Shown: positions 14,660-23,414 of the stretch, in pieces
Numbering within the stretch: position 1 is the stretch's first letter
Layout: each line of letters opens with the position of its first letter
Source: JBBQSN01 sp963825505
Lineage (GTDB): Bacteria > Actinomycetota > Actinomycetes > Actinomycetales > CAWJMD01
DNA: 64,000 bases
NCBI GenBank assembly: GCA_963825505.1
Contig: CAWGTL010000014.1
Span: 62,001 to 126,000 of the forward strand
Reading direction: 5' to 3'
Position numbers and translations under genes: made by a program
The notes under the pieces: generated by a model
The model's database searches: none
Told to the model about the DNA's origin: nothing
What the model saw: only the letters and a program-made list of their open reading frames with translations

Positions 14660-17176
14660 TCACTCGGCGGCGATCGCCTCGAGCGGGCGGGTCCGCGCCG
14701 CCCGGTGCCCCGGCCACAGCGCGGCCAGCACGCCGACCACCGCGGCGACGACGAGGAACAGCCCGACCTGGCCCCACGGCACGACCGTGATGTCGAGGCC
14801 GTCCGGCACCAGGCTGCGCGCGAACAGGTAGCCGAACACCAGCCCGACGACGAGGCCGAGCAGCGCCCCGTAGACCGAGATCAGCACGGACTCCACGTAG
14901 ATCACCCGGCGGACCTGGCTGCGCAGCATGCCCACCGCACGCAGCATCCCGATCTCGCGCCGCCGCTCCACCACGGACAGGCCGAGGGTGTTGACGATGC
15001 CGAGGATGGAGATCACCACGGCCAGCGCGAGCAGGCCGTAGAGGATCCCCAGCAGGATGTCGACCTGCGAGGTCAGCGACGACGTGAACGCCTCCAGGTC
15101 GTCGACCGTGGTCGTGACGTACGGCGCCACGGCCTCGCGCAGGTCGTCGCGCAGCTGGGCCTGGTCGACCCCGTCGTCGCCGACGACGAACGCCTGGAAC
15201 ACGGCCTGCTGCTGCGCGGGCACCAGCTTCTCGGCGGTGCCGTCGCTGACGATCCAGCCGGTGAAGTACTCGCTGTCGTAGATGCCGGCGACGCGCAGCG
15301 GGACCTCGGCCAGGCCGGGGACGGCGAGGGTGACCTCGTCGCCGAGGTCCCAGCCGTTCTCGCCCGCGGTGTCGGTGGTGATCAGGATGGTCGAGTCGGA
15401 CACGGTCGCCTCGCCGTCGACGACGTCGAGGTCGATCGCGGCGGGGACGTCGCCCGACAGCCCGAAGCCGAAGGCGGCCTCGCCGCCGACGACGGCCGGC
15501 GCCGCCCGGACGGCGACGACCGTCTCCACGTCCGGCACCGTGGCCAGCGCGTCGAGGACGCCCTCCGGCACCGGCTGGCCCTGCGGGCCGCCGACCACGT
15601 AGTCCCACGTCATGCCGGAGCTCGCGATCTGGGTCAGGCTGGCCTTGGCGGACGCCCCGATGATGGCGACCACGGTGACGAGCGCCAGCCCGATGGCCAG
15701 CGCGAGCCCGGTGGCCGCGGTACGGCGCGGGTTGCGCGAGGCGTTGCCGCGCGCCATCCGGCCGATGGAGCCGAACGGCCGGGCCAGCACCGGGCCGATG
15801 ACCGCGAAGACGGCCGGGGCGATCAGCGGGGACATCAGCACCACGGCGGCCCCCACGCCGAGGAAGCCGAGCCCGATCCAGATCTGGTCCGTGCTCGCCA
15901 CGCCGACCCAGGTCGCGAAGCCCCCGAGCGCGAGGGCGAAGAAGCTCACGACCAGGCGCAGGGTGTGGTCCGTGCTCGGGGACGCGAAGACCCCGCGCAT
16001 CGCCTCCACCGGGGCGATCGCGCCGGCGCGGCGGGCCGGCAGCAGCGCCGCGAGCAGCGTGATGACGGTGCCGCACCCCATCGTGATGAGAACGGTCGAC
16101 AGGCTGAGGCTCTGGCCGCTGACGGGGATCCCGCTGCCGATCGCGGACAGGATCGACGACAGCGCCTTGGACAGCCCGAACCCGGCGGCCAGCCCGAGCG
16201 CCGAGCCGAACAGGCCGATCAGCAGCGCCTCGAGGGCGACCGACCGGGTCACCTGGCTGCGGCTGGCCCCCACGGCCCGCAGCAGCGCCATCTCGCGCGA
16301 GCGCTGGGCGACCACCATCGAGAACGTGTTGGCGATGAGGAACGACCCGACCAGCAGGGCGATGAACCCGAAGGCGAACAGGATGCCGTTGATGAAGCTC
16401 AGTGCGGACTGGAACTCGGTCGCGCTCTCCTCACGCAGCTCCGACCCGGGCCGCGCGGTCGTGCCGTCGGGCAGGACGGCCAGGACGCGGTCGGTCAGCA
16501 CCTGCTCGTCGACGCCGTCCTCGGCCGCCACCAGCAGGTCGGAGGCGTTGACGCCGTCGGTGAACAGGTCGACGGCGGTGTCCGGGCTGAAGCCGATCCC
16601 GATGAAGCCGCCGAGACCCGCGACGTCGGAGTCGTGGATGCCGACCACCTCCACGTCGAGCGGGCTGCCCGACTGCGGGATGACCTGGGTGTCGTCGCCG
16701 ACCTCGAGGCCGGCCTTCTCGGCGGCGGAGGCGTTGACGACGACCTCGTCGGCCGCCTCGGGGGCGCGCCCCTCGGTGATCCGGCCGGCGTCGCTCACGG
16801 CGTCGTCCCCGCTGACCCAGCCGAAGCCGAGCGAGGGGGCGCCGCCGCTGCCGACCGCCTTGCCGTCCGCGCCGATGAGGGTGACCGCGCCGGACGTGCT
16901 CGGCTCGACCGCGCGGACGCCGTCCACGTCCAGCACGGTGTCGACGAGCGAGAGCGGGACGCCGGCGCTCAGCTCCTCGGTCGGCTGCACCTGCACGGCG
17001 ACGCCGTCGGTGGACAGCTCGACGATGTCGTCGAAGCTCTTGCCCAGCATCTGGGTGAAGACGAACGAGGCCGCGATGAACGCGGTGCCGAGCACCACGG
17101 ACAGGACGGTCAGGCTGAAGCGCACCTTGTGCGCAGCGAGACCGCGCAAGGAGACCTTGCGCATGGCGGACGCCAC
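14660..17176 (-). CDS. ABC transporter permease, FtsX/MacB-like (DUF214) type
   Basis: An 838-residue permease with the two-FtsX-domain layout: one N-terminal membrane helix (about 14-40), a large extracytoplasmic MacB-PCD-like region (40-240), three helices (about 255-385), central helices with the second extracytoplasmic domain (about 420-680), and three C-terminal helices (720-810) ending in PGHRAARTRPLEAIAAE. Such permeases work as mechanotransmission exporters of lipids, peptides or lipoproteins rather than importers. GTG 17176 is used; ATG 17164 (MRKVSLRGLAAHKVR) fits the family N terminus equally well. It is preceded by its ATPase gene with a 3-bp gap. Substrate unknown. Confidence 0.87.
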   Translation of the reverse strand: MASAMRKVSLRGLAAHKVRFSLTVLSVVLGTAFIAASFVFTQMLGKSFDDIVELSTDGVAVQVQPTEELSAGVPLSLVDTVLDVDGVRAVEPSTSGAVTLIGADGKAVGSGGAPSLGFGWVSGDDAVSDAGRITEGRAPEAADEVVVNASAAEKAGLEVGDDTQVIPQSGSPLDVEVVGIHDSDVAGLGGFIGIGFSPDTAVDLFTDGVNASDLLVAAEDGVDEQVLTDRVLAVLPDGTTARPGSELREESATEFQSALSFINGILFAFGFIALLVGSFLIANTFSMVVAQRSREMALLRAVGASRSQVTRSVALEALLIGLFGSALGLAAGFGLSKALSSILSAIGSGIPVSGQSLSLSTVLITMGCGTVITLLAALLPARRAGAIAPVEAMRGVFASPSTDHTLRLVVSFFALALGGFATWVGVASTDQIWIGLGFLGVGAAVVLMSPLIAPAVFAVIGPVLARPFGSIGRMARGNASRNPRRTAATGLALAIGLALVTVVAIIGASAKASLTQIASSGMTWDYVVGGPQGQPVPEGVLDALATVPDVETVVAVRAAPAVVGGEAAFGFGLSGDVPAAIDLDVVDGEATVSDSTILITTDTAGENGWDLGDEVTLAVPGLAEVPLRVAGIYDSEYFTGWIVSDGTAEKLVPAQQQAVFQAFVVGDDGVDQAQLRDDLREAVAPYVTTTVDDLEAFTSSLTSQVDILLGILYGLLALAVVISILGIVNTLGLSVVERRREIGMLRAVGMLRSQVRRVIYVESVLISVYGALLGLVVGLVFGYLFARSLVPDGLDITVVPWGQVGLFLVVAAVVGVLAALWPGHRAARTRPLEAIAAE

Positions 17177-17179
17177 GGC

Positions 17180-17986
17180 TCAGCCCTCCATCGACTTCAT
17201 CGCGTCGAGCACCGACTCCTGCGTGGGGTCGTTCATCTCGCCGGCGATCCGGCCGTCGGCCAGGAACACGACCCGGTCCGCGGTCGACGCGGCGCGCGGG
17301 TCGTGGGTGACGATGACGACGGTCTGGCCCATCTCGTCGACGCTCGAGCGCAGGATGCCGAGCACCTCGCCGCTGGAACGGGAGTCGAGGTTGCCCGTCG
17401 GCTCGTCGCCGAAGATCACCGCGGGACGGCTGGCGAGGGCGCGGGCGCACGCGACCCGCTGCTGCTGGCCGCCGGACAGCTCGGACGGGCGGTGCCCCAA
17501 CCGGTCGCGGATGCCGAGGGTGTCGACCACCTGGTCGAGCCACTCCTGGTCGGGCTTGCGGCCGGCGACGTCGAGCGGGAGCGTGATGTTCTCGATCGCG
17601 GTGAGGGTCGGCACGAGGTTGAAGGACTGGAAGACGAACCCGAGCCGGTCGCGCCGCAGCTTGGTCATCGCCTTGTCGTTCAGGGTCGACAGGTCGACGT
17701 CGCCGACCAGCACCTGGCCCGAGGTCGCGCGGTCGAGGCCGGCGAGGCAGTGCATCAGGGTCGACTTCCCCGACCCGGACGGGCCCATGATCGCGGTGAA
17801 CCCGCCCTGCGGGAACGCGACGGTGACGCCGTCCAGCGCGCGGACGAGGTTGTCGCCCGCCCCGTAGTGGCGGTGCACGTCGACGGCGCGCGCGGCCGTC
17901 GGGACGCTCGCCCCGTCGTGCGTCACGGCCCCGCGGGGGGCTGCGTGCCTGGCCATGTCGTCGATGGTGCGGGTCTGCTCGGTCAC
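17180..17986 (-). CDS. ABC transporter ATP-binding protein, LolD/MacB-like
   Basis: A 268-residue nucleotide-binding subunit from GTG 17986, which has GAGGGA 7 nt upstream. Walker A GPSGSGKST, Q-loop FVFQSFNLVPTLTAIEN, signature LSGGQQQRVACARALA, Walker B VIFGDEPTGNLD and the switch VTHDPRAA are complete, and the sequence has the DEPTGNLD form typical of FtsE/LolD/MacB ATPases. It partners the large permease downstream. A 30-residue basic/alanine-rich N-terminal extension precedes the ABC core. It is divergent from cysS across 227 bp; apart from the cysS -10 element I see no defined site there. Confidence 0.9.
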   Translation of the reverse strand: MTEQTRTIDDMARHAAPRGAVTHDGASVPTAARAVDVHRHYGAGDNLVRALDGVTVAFPQGGFTAIMGPSGSGKSTLMHCLAGLDRATSGQVLVGDVDLSTLNDKAMTKLRRDRLGFVFQSFNLVPTLTAIENITLPLDVAGRKPDQEWLDQVVDTLGIRDRLGHRPSELSGGQQQRVACARALASRPAVIFGDEPTGNLDSRSSGEVLGILRSSVDEMGQTVVIVTHDPRAASTADRVVFLADGRIAGEMNDPTQESVLDAMKSMEG

Positions 17987-18201
17987 GGGTCCATCCCTCG
18001 ATCGGTCGTCGTCCACCCTCTGCTGCACCAGCGACGCTAGGGGCGCCGCAGCGACCACCCGTATCGGGGACGACCCTGGGGCGGCCCTGAGCCGGACCCC
18101 GGGTCGGGGCGCGGCCGTGGCGTCCTCCCCGACAACGCCCGAGGCGGTCGCGATGTGCCCGGGCCGCCCGATCGCGTGCGGGGCGGGGCGTGCGACCTCG
18201 G

Positions 18202-18213
18202 TAGCCTGGGCCG
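18202..18213 (+). promoter_or_regulatory. -10 element of a leaderless promoter for cysS
   Basis: TAGCCT at 18202-18207 with 6 nt to GTG 18214 and no ribosome binding site. Confidence 0.6.
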
Positions 18214-19659
18214 GTGAGCCTGCGCCTGTACGACACCGCCACCGCCTCGGTGCGGGACTTCGTCCCGCTCCAGGACGGACGGGTGGGGCTGTACCTGTGC
18301 GGCGCCACCGTGCAGAGCGATCCCCACATCGGGCACCTGCGCTCGGCCGTCGCCTTCGACCAGCTCTGGCGCTGGCTCGAGGCCGGCCACGGGTACGACG
18401 TCACCTTCGTGCGCAACGTCACCGACGTCGACGACAAGATCCTGACCAAGAGCCAGGAGGCCGGCGTCGAGTGGTGGGCGTGGGCGATGCAGCACGAGCG
18501 CGCCTTCACCGCGGCCTACGACGCCGTCGGCCTGCGCCGGCCCACCTACGAGCCGCGGGCCACCGGGCACGTCACCGAGATGGTCGACCTGATGCAGCGG
18601 CTCGAGGAGCGCGGCCACGCCTACCGGGCCGAGGACGGCTCGAGCGACGTGTACTTCGACGTCCGTTCGTGGGTGGGCTACGGGACCCTGACGCACCAGC
18701 GCCTGGACGACATGGCCCCCGCCGGCGACGCCGACCCGCGCGGCAAGCGCGACCCGCGCGACTTCGCGCTGTGGAAGTCGGTCAAGCCGGACGAGCCGGC
18801 GACGGCGTCCTGGCCGACCCCGTACGGGGTGGGTCGCCCCGGCTGGCACCTGGAGTGCTCGGCGATGATCCGGCGCTACCTCGGCGAGGAGTTCGACATC
18901 CACGCCGGTGGGCTCGACCTGCGCTTCCCCCACCACGAGAACGAGCAGGCCCAGTCGCAGGCCGCGGGGTGGGGTTTCGCCCGCTACTGGCTGCACAACG
19001 CCTGGGTCACCACCGGCGGCGAGAAGATGAGCAAGTCGCTCGGCAACTCGCTGCTGGTCACCTCGATCCTGGAGCGGGTGCGGCCGATCGACCTGCGCTA
19101 CTACCTGGGGTCGGCGCACTACCGCTCCAACATCGAGTTCCACGAGTCCTCGCTCACCGAGGCGGCCACGGCGATGGGACGCATCGAGAGCTTCATGACG
19201 CGTGCGGCGCAGTGGCTCTCCGCCGGGACGAGCGGCTGGATCGCCTACGCGCCCGCGCGTCCGGGGGCGTTCGACCGGGCGATGGACGACGACCTCAACG
19301 TCTCGGCCGCCCTGGCCGTCGTCCACGACACCGTGCGCGACGGCAACACCGCGCTCGACGCCCGCGACCACGACGGCGTGAGCACGGCCCTCGGTGCCGT
19401 CAGCGGGATGACCTCGGTCCTGGGGATCAACCCGCACGAGGAGCCGTGGTCGGGCGCCACCCGGGCCGACGACAGGTGGTCCACCACGCTCGACGCCCTC
19501 GTGCGGGTGCACATCGACGAGCGCGCCCGGGCCCGGGCCGCCAAGGACTGGGCGGCGGCCGACGCCGTCCGCGACCGGCTCGCCGCGGCCGGCGTCGTGC
19601 TGGTCGACGACGCCGACGGCACCACCTGGCAGCTGTCCGAACCGAAGGAGCGTGGCTGA
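18214..19659 (+). CDS. cysS: Cysteinyl-tRNA synthetase
   Basis: A 481-residue class I aminoacyl-tRNA synthetase that charges tRNA-Cys. The zinc-binding cysteine C29 (YLCGATVQSDPHIGH), the HIGH signature (38-41), the zinc-site GWHLECSAM and HHENEQAQSQA, the KMSKS loop GEKMSKSLGN and the C-terminal DALR-type helical domain (AAKDWAAADAVRDRLAAAGV) all line up with CysRS. The paralogue MshC lacks the full editing of this architecture and is shorter, so cysS is favoured, also by the adjacent rlmB. GTG 18214 sits 6 nt after TAGCCT. The stop overlaps the rlmB ATG by one base (TGATG). Confidence 0.93.
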   Translation: MSLRLYDTATASVRDFVPLQDGRVGLYLCGATVQSDPHIGHLRSAVAFDQLWRWLEAGHGYDVTFVRNVTDVDDKILTKSQEAGVEWWAWAMQHERAFTAAYDAVGLRRPTYEPRATGHVTEMVDLMQRLEERGHAYRAEDGSSDVYFDVRSWVGYGTLTHQRLDDMAPAGDADPRGKRDPRDFALWKSVKPDEPATASWPTPYGVGRPGWHLECSAMIRRYLGEEFDIHAGGLDLRFPHHENEQAQSQAAGWGFARYWLHNAWVTTGGEKMSKSLGNSLLVTSILERVRPIDLRYYLGSAHYRSNIEFHESSLTEAATAMGRIESFMTRAAQWLSAGTSGWIAYAPARPGAFDRAMDDDLNVSAALAVVHDTVRDGNTALDARDHDGVSTALGAVSGMTSVLGINPHEEPWSGATRADDRWSTTLDALVRVHIDERARARAAKDWAAADAVRDRLAAAGVVLVDDADGTTWQLSEPKERG

Positions 19660-20618
19660 TGCCGGGCAACTCCCAGCGCCGGGGTGCCGTGCGCAAGAAG
19701 ACCAAGCCGACCGCGGGGTCGGGCGGACGGATCCGGCGCGGGCTGGAGGGCAAGGGCCCCACGCCCAAGGCCGAGGACCGCGAGTACCACGCTGCGCACA
19801 AGGCGAAGAAGGCCGCGGAGAGGCGCGCACCGGCCACCGGGGCGGGCGGGCGGCCGCGGCGTGCGGGCAGCCGCGCCGGCACCGAGTTCGTCGCCGGCCG
19901 CAACTCGGTGGTGGAGGCGCTGCGGGCCGACATCCCCGCCAGCGCGCTGTACATCGCGTCGCGGATCGACTCCGACGAGCGGGTGAAGGAGGCGCTCAAG
20001 GCCGCCGGCGAGCGGGGCCTGCCGCTGATGGAGTCGTCCAAGCTCGACCTCGACCGCCTCACCGACGGCGCGATCCACCAGGGCCTCGCGCTGCAGGTGC
20101 CGGCGTACAAGTACGCCGACCTCGACGACCTGCTGGCGGTCGCGGCGCGGTCCGGCGACGCGCCTCTGCTCGTGGTCCTCGACAACATCACCGATCCGCG
20201 CAACCTCGGCGCGGTCGTGCGGTCGGCCGCCGCCTTCGGCGCGCACGGCGTGATCGTCCCGGAGCGTCGGGCGGCGGGCATGACGGCCTCGGCGTGGAAG
20301 ACCTCCGCCGGTGCCGCGGCGCGGGTGCGGGTCGCGCAGGTCACCAACCTCAACCGCGCGCTGGACGCGCTGAAGAAAGAGGGCTGCTTCGTGCTGGGCC
20401 TGGACGCCGACGGCGACGTCGAGCTTCCCGGCCTGGCGCTGGCCGCCGACCCGGTGGTCCTGGTCGTCGGGTCCGAGGGCAAGGGCCTGTCGCGCCTCGT
20501 CCGCGAGCACTGCGACCAGATCGTCTCGATCCCGATGGACGCCGCCACCGAGTCGCTGAACGCCGGTGTCGCAGCAGGGGTCGCGCTCTACGAGATCGCG
20601 CGCCAGCGGCGTGCCTGA
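19659..20618 (+). CDS. rlmB: 23S rRNA (guanosine-2'-O-)-methyltransferase RlmB (TrmH/SpoU family)
   Basis: A 319-residue SPOUT methyltransferase. The first 75 residues are a basic, disordered tail (KKTKPTAGSGGRIRRG, KAKKAAERRAP) typical of actinobacterial RlmB. Then come the SpoU substrate-binding domain (EFVAGRNSVVEALRADIP) and the trefoil-knot domain with motif 1 LDNITDPRNLGAVVRSAAAFG, motif 2 VVGSEGKGLSRLV and motif 3 IPMDAATESLNAGVAAGVALYE. It methylates a conserved guanosine of 23S rRNA using SAM. It is coupled to cysS (1-bp overlap) and overlaps the DUF402 gene by 8 bp. Confidence 0.93.
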   Translation: MPGNSQRRGAVRKKTKPTAGSGGRIRRGLEGKGPTPKAEDREYHAAHKAKKAAERRAPATGAGGRPRRAGSRAGTEFVAGRNSVVEALRADIPASALYIASRIDSDERVKEALKAAGERGLPLMESSKLDLDRLTDGAIHQGLALQVPAYKYADLDDLLAVAARSGDAPLLVVLDNITDPRNLGAVVRSAAAFGAHGVIVPERRAAGMTASAWKTSAGAAARVRVAQVTNLNRALDALKKEGCFVLGLDADGDVELPGLALAADPVVLVVGSEGKGLSRLVREHCDQIVSIPMDAATESLNAGVAAGVALYEIARQRRA

Positions 20619-21138
20619 GCGTCCGGCGGACGCCGTCGACCTGCTGTTCAGCAAGTACGACGGCCGTCCGCACTGGACGATGTGGGCCCAGCCCCTCGGC
20701 GAGGACGAGCACGGCCTGTGGTTCGGGTCGCCGCCCGACCAGGTGGTCTCGCGGCCCGGTCTCAGCGTGGTGCTGGCGTTCCCGTGGGCGCTGCTGGTGC
20801 CGCGCGACCGCGGCTACGTGGCCAGCTTCAACGCCCGGGCCGACGACGACCCGGGCGCCGCGGTGTACGTCGACATGACCACCGTGCCGGTGTGGGAGAC
20901 GCCGACCCGGATGACCGCGGTCGACCTCGACCTCGACGTCGTCCGCCGCACCGACGGCACCGTCTACGTCGACGACGAGGACGAGTTCGCCGAGCACCGG
21001 GTCTCGTTCGGCTACCCGACCGAGGTGGTCGAGCTCGCCGAGGACTCGTGCCGCTGGGTGCTCGGGCACGTCCAGGACGCCACCGGCCCGTTCGGCGCGG
21101 TCGGCGAGGCCTGGATGGACCGCGCCCGCCTGCTCTGA
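20611..21138 (+). CDS. DUF402 domain-containing protein
   Basis: A 175-residue protein starting at GTG 20611, inside the rlmB 3' end. The FomD/DUF402 barrel is recognisable from FSKYDGRPHWTMWAQPLGEDEHGLWFGSPPDQVVSRPG, FNARADDDPGAAVYVDMTTVPVWETPTRMTAVDLDLDVVRRTDGTVYVDDEDEFAEHRV and the helical tail. The acidic cluster DLDLDVVRRTDGTVYVDDEDEF is the family metal/nucleotide site; relatives hydrolyse nucleoside diphosphates or cytidylyl adducts. The exact substrate here is unknown. It is cotranscribed with cysS-rlmB by overlap. Confidence 0.82.
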   Translation: MPERPADAVDLLFSKYDGRPHWTMWAQPLGEDEHGLWFGSPPDQVVSRPGLSVVLAFPWALLVPRDRGYVASFNARADDDPGAAVYVDMTTVPVWETPTRMTAVDLDLDVVRRTDGTVYVDDEDEFAEHRVSFGYPTEVVELAEDSCRWVLGHVQDATGPFGAVGEAWMDRARLL

Positions 21139-21142
21139 CCTG

Positions 21143-21162
21143 TCCGCCCCCCGGGAGGCGGA
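21143..21162 (+). terminator. Hairpin after the cysS-rlmB-DUF402 operon
   Basis: TCCGCC (21143-21148) and GGCGGA (21157-21162) with an 8-nt loop, 4 bp after the DUF402 stop. Short stem, so a weak terminator at best. Confidence 0.4.
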
Positions 21163-21164
21163 CG

Positions 21165-21210
21165 CCTGTCAGAACCACACCCGTGCCGGCACCGGCCTGC
21201 GTCTGACAGG
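21165..21210. promoter_or_regulatory. Inverted repeat upstream of the ATP-dependent ligase gene
   Basis: CCTGTCAG (21165-21172) and CTGACAGG (21203-21210) form a perfect 8-bp inverted repeat, ending 21 bp before the ligase GTG. CAGACT at 21220-21225 lies 6 nt before that GTG and is a plausible weak -10, so the right arm would lie near the -25 region, a reasonable position for an operator. Confidence 0.4.
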
Positions 21211-21231
21211 GGTGGGAGGCAGACTGGCGGC

Positions 21232-22797
21232 GTGCTGCTGAGCGACCTGGTCGAGACCTCCGCCGCCGTCGCGGCCACGCGCTCGCGGCTGGCCAAGACC
21301 GAGCTGCTGCAGGCCCTGCTGCGTCGCACGCCCGACGACGAGCTCGGCGTCGTCATCGGGCTGCTCACCGCCTCACCGCGCCAGGGGCGCACGGGCGTGG
21401 GGTGGAGCACGCTGGCGGGCGTCACCGACGCCCTGGAGGCGGTGGCCGAGGGGACCTCGCCGGCCACCGGCGAGCCGCTCGGCGTCGTTGACGTCGACAC
21501 CGCGTTCGACGGCCTCGCGGCGGCCACCACGGCCACCGACCGGCGGGCCGTGCTGTCGACGCTGCTGGCGCGGGCGTCCGCCGACGAGCGGTGGTTCCTC
21601 TCCGGCGTGCTCCTGGGCGAGGTGCGGCAGGGGGCGCTCGACGCCGCCCTCGCGGAGGCCGTGGCGGTGGCCTCTGAGGTGCCCTCGGCGGCGGTGCGGC
21701 GGGCGTGGATGCTCACCGGCTCGCTGGCCCAGGCCGCCCTGCTGGCCCGCACCGAGGGCGAGGCGGGTCTGTCCGCCGTCGGCCTGCGGGTGCTGCGCGC
21801 GGTGCGGCCGATGCTCGCGGCCAGCGCGAAGTCGGTGGCAGAGGCGTTGAGCGACAAGGCGTTCGCCGGTGCGAACCGCGTGTACGTCGACGAGAAGCTC
21901 GACGGCGCGCGGATCCAGGTGCACCGCGACGGCGACCAGGTACGGGTCTTCACCCGCTCGCTCAAGGAGGTCACGCACCGGCTGCCCGAGGTGGTGGAGG
22001 CCGTCCTCGCGCTGCCCGCCGAGCAGCTGGTGCTCGACGGCGAGTCGATGGTCCTGGCCGACGACGGCAGGCCGCGCGCCTTCGCCGACACGATGAGCCG
22101 GTTCGGGGCCGACGCCCCGCGAGAGGCGGTCGTGCGCCCGTACTTCTTCGACCTGCTGCACGTCGACGGTCGCGACCTGCTCGACGAACCGCTGGAGACC
22201 CGCCTCGCCGAGCTGGAGCGGGTCGCCGGCGACTACCGGGTGAGGTGGATCGTCACCGCGGATCCCGCTGAGGCGGAAGCGTTCTCGGTGGCTGCCGGCG
22301 AGGCCGGGCAGGAGGGGGTGATGGTCAAGGCGCTCGGCGCACCGTACGCCGCCGGCCGCCGGGGCAGCGCCTGGCAGAAGGTCAAGCCGGTGCGGACGCT
22401 CGACCTCGTGGTGCTCGCGGCCGAGTGGGGCCACGGGCGCCGGCAGGGGTGGTTGTCGAACCTGCACCTCGGTGCCCGCGACCCCGACGGCACCTACGGC
22501 GAGCCAGGCGGGTTCGTCATGGTCGGCAAGACGTTCAAGGGGATGACCGACGCCGTCCTGACCTGGCAGACCGAGGCGCTGCAGGAGATCGAGGTCCGAC
22601 GCACGGCCGGCACGGTCTGGGTGCGTCCCGAGCAGGTGGTGGAGATCGCCCTCGACGGCGCGCAGCGGTCGCCGCGCTACCCCGGCGGCGCGGCCCTGCG
22701 GTTCGCCCGGGTCGTGCGGTACCGCGACGACAAGACCGCGGACGAGGCCGACACCATCGGAGCCGTGCGCGAGCTGCTGCCGCCCGGCCAGGCCTGA
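21232..22797 (+). CDS. ATP-dependent DNA ligase (LigB-like)
   Basis: A 521-residue ligase. The N-terminal DNA-binding domain (about 1-200) is followed by the nucleotidyltransferase core with the adenylated lysine K222 in VDEKLDGARIQVH, the RxxxxT-type ring residues FTRSLKEVTHRLPE, LDGESMVL, the EGVMVKALGAPYAAGRRGSAWQKVKP motifs IV-V, and a C-terminal OB fold. It makes phosphodiester bonds at nicks with ATP; mycobacterial LigB is the closest named relative and is not the replicative (NAD-dependent) enzyme. It stands alone, probably leaderless (CAGACT, 6 nt, GTG), and its stop is 1 bp from the stop of the convergent gene. Confidence 0.9.
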   Translation: MLLSDLVETSAAVAATRSRLAKTELLQALLRRTPDDELGVVIGLLTASPRQGRTGVGWSTLAGVTDALEAVAEGTSPATGEPLGVVDVDTAFDGLAAATTATDRRAVLSTLLARASADERWFLSGVLLGEVRQGALDAALAEAVAVASEVPSAAVRRAWMLTGSLAQAALLARTEGEAGLSAVGLRVLRAVRPMLAASAKSVAEALSDKAFAGANRVYVDEKLDGARIQVHRDGDQVRVFTRSLKEVTHRLPEVVEAVLALPAEQLVLDGESMVLADDGRPRAFADTMSRFGADAPREAVVRPYFFDLLHVDGRDLLDEPLETRLAELERVAGDYRVRWIVTADPAEAEAFSVAAGEAGQEGVMVKALGAPYAAGRRGSAWQKVKPVRTLDLVVLAAEWGHGRRQGWLSNLHLGARDPDGTYGEPGGFVMVGKTFKGMTDAVLTWQTEALQEIEVRRTAGTVWVRPEQVVEIALDGAQRSPRYPGGAALRFARVVRYRDDKTADEADTIGAVRELLPPGQA

Positions 22798-22798
22798 C

Positions 22799-23335
22799 TC
22801 ACCGACGTCGGCGCGGTGCCCGGCGGTCGGCGCCCGCCGGCCAGCTGAAGGTGACGGTCGCGTCCCCGGTGAGGTCGCGCCACTGCGACCGCAACGCCCG
22901 GATCCGGGTGACGGCGGCGTCGGCCTGCTCGGCGGTGAACGGGCTCGCCCCTGCGCGGGTGATGCCCCAGGCGGCGTCCAGCGCCTTCTGGACCTGCGCA
23001 CCGTCCTGGTCGACCGCGTGCTGGAGGACGCCGACGACGGTCTCGGCCAGGGCGAGCTGGTCGGCGTTCTGCCGTCGCACCTCGTCCGAGCGCCTGCGCC
23101 AGTCGTGCCGCTGCCTGCCGTCCACGACCTCGACGCTGTGGAACACGGCGCCGGCGGCGAGCGAGCCCCAGAGACCGTGGCGCAAGCCCAGCTCCTGCTC
23201 GCCGACGAGGTGCACGGCGTCGTGGGGGACCTCCCCGGTGCGGTCGTAGGACCGCAGCAGCAGCCGCACGCCGTCGTCCCGCTCGATCGTGGCGAGCGAG
23301 CCCCCGTCGCGCCGCTTCCTGAAGTCGACCCGCAC
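22799..23335 (-). CDS. Conserved hypothetical protein
   Basis: About 178 residues from GTG 23335 (an alternative GTG at 23371 adds 12 residues). It matches in outline a small family of actinobacterial cytoplasmic proteins beginning with a beta-rich segment (VRVDFRKRRDGGSLATIERDDGVRLLLRSYDRTGEVPHDAVHLVGEQELGLRHGLWGSLAAGAVF), then a helical middle. No catalytic motif is certain; the PHDAVHLVGEQ stretch resembles a metal-site histidine pair but I would not assign activity. It is convergent with the ligase and divergent from the DUF480 fusion gene. Confidence 0.65.
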   Translation of the reverse strand: MRVDFRKRRDGGSLATIERDDGVRLLLRSYDRTGEVPHDAVHLVGEQELGLRHGLWGSLAAGAVFHSVEVVDGRQRHDWRRRSDEVRRQNADQLALAETVVGVLQHAVDQDGAQVQKALDAAWGITRAGASPFTAEQADAAVTRIRALRSQWRDLTGDATVTFSWPAGADRRAPRRRR

Positions 23336-23361
23336 GGACGTCAGCCCACCAGACCCGGGGC

Positions 23362-23371
23362 GTGACGTCAC
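23362..23371. promoter_or_regulatory. 10-bp palindrome in a divergent promoter region
   Basis: GTGACGTCAC is a perfect palindrome between the two divergent genes, 32 bp upstream of the -10 element TACGCT (23403-23408). Position and symmetry fit a small operator; the binding protein is unknown. Confidence 0.35.
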
Positions 23372-23402
23372 CCGACTTCCGTCCTTCCTGCGTGCCGCTG
23401 GC

Positions 23403-23414
23403 TACGCTCGCCCC
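23403..23414 (+). promoter_or_regulatory. -10 element of a leaderless promoter for the DUF480 fusion gene
   Basis: TACGCT at 23403-23408 with 6 nt to GTG 23415 and no ribosome binding site. Confidence 0.6.

Noticed and set aside
14453..18040. A 1195-codon open frame on the plus strand opposite the FtsX-type ABC genes
   Set aside because: Its translation is Asp/Gly/Arg/His-rich low-complexity sequence typical of the antisense frame of G+C-rich genes; the minus strand carries clear ABC permease and ATPase motifs.
18214..19659. mshC (mycothiol ligase) instead of cysS
   Set aside because: The two are paralogues, but length, the full C-terminal helical domain and linkage to rlmB match CysRS.
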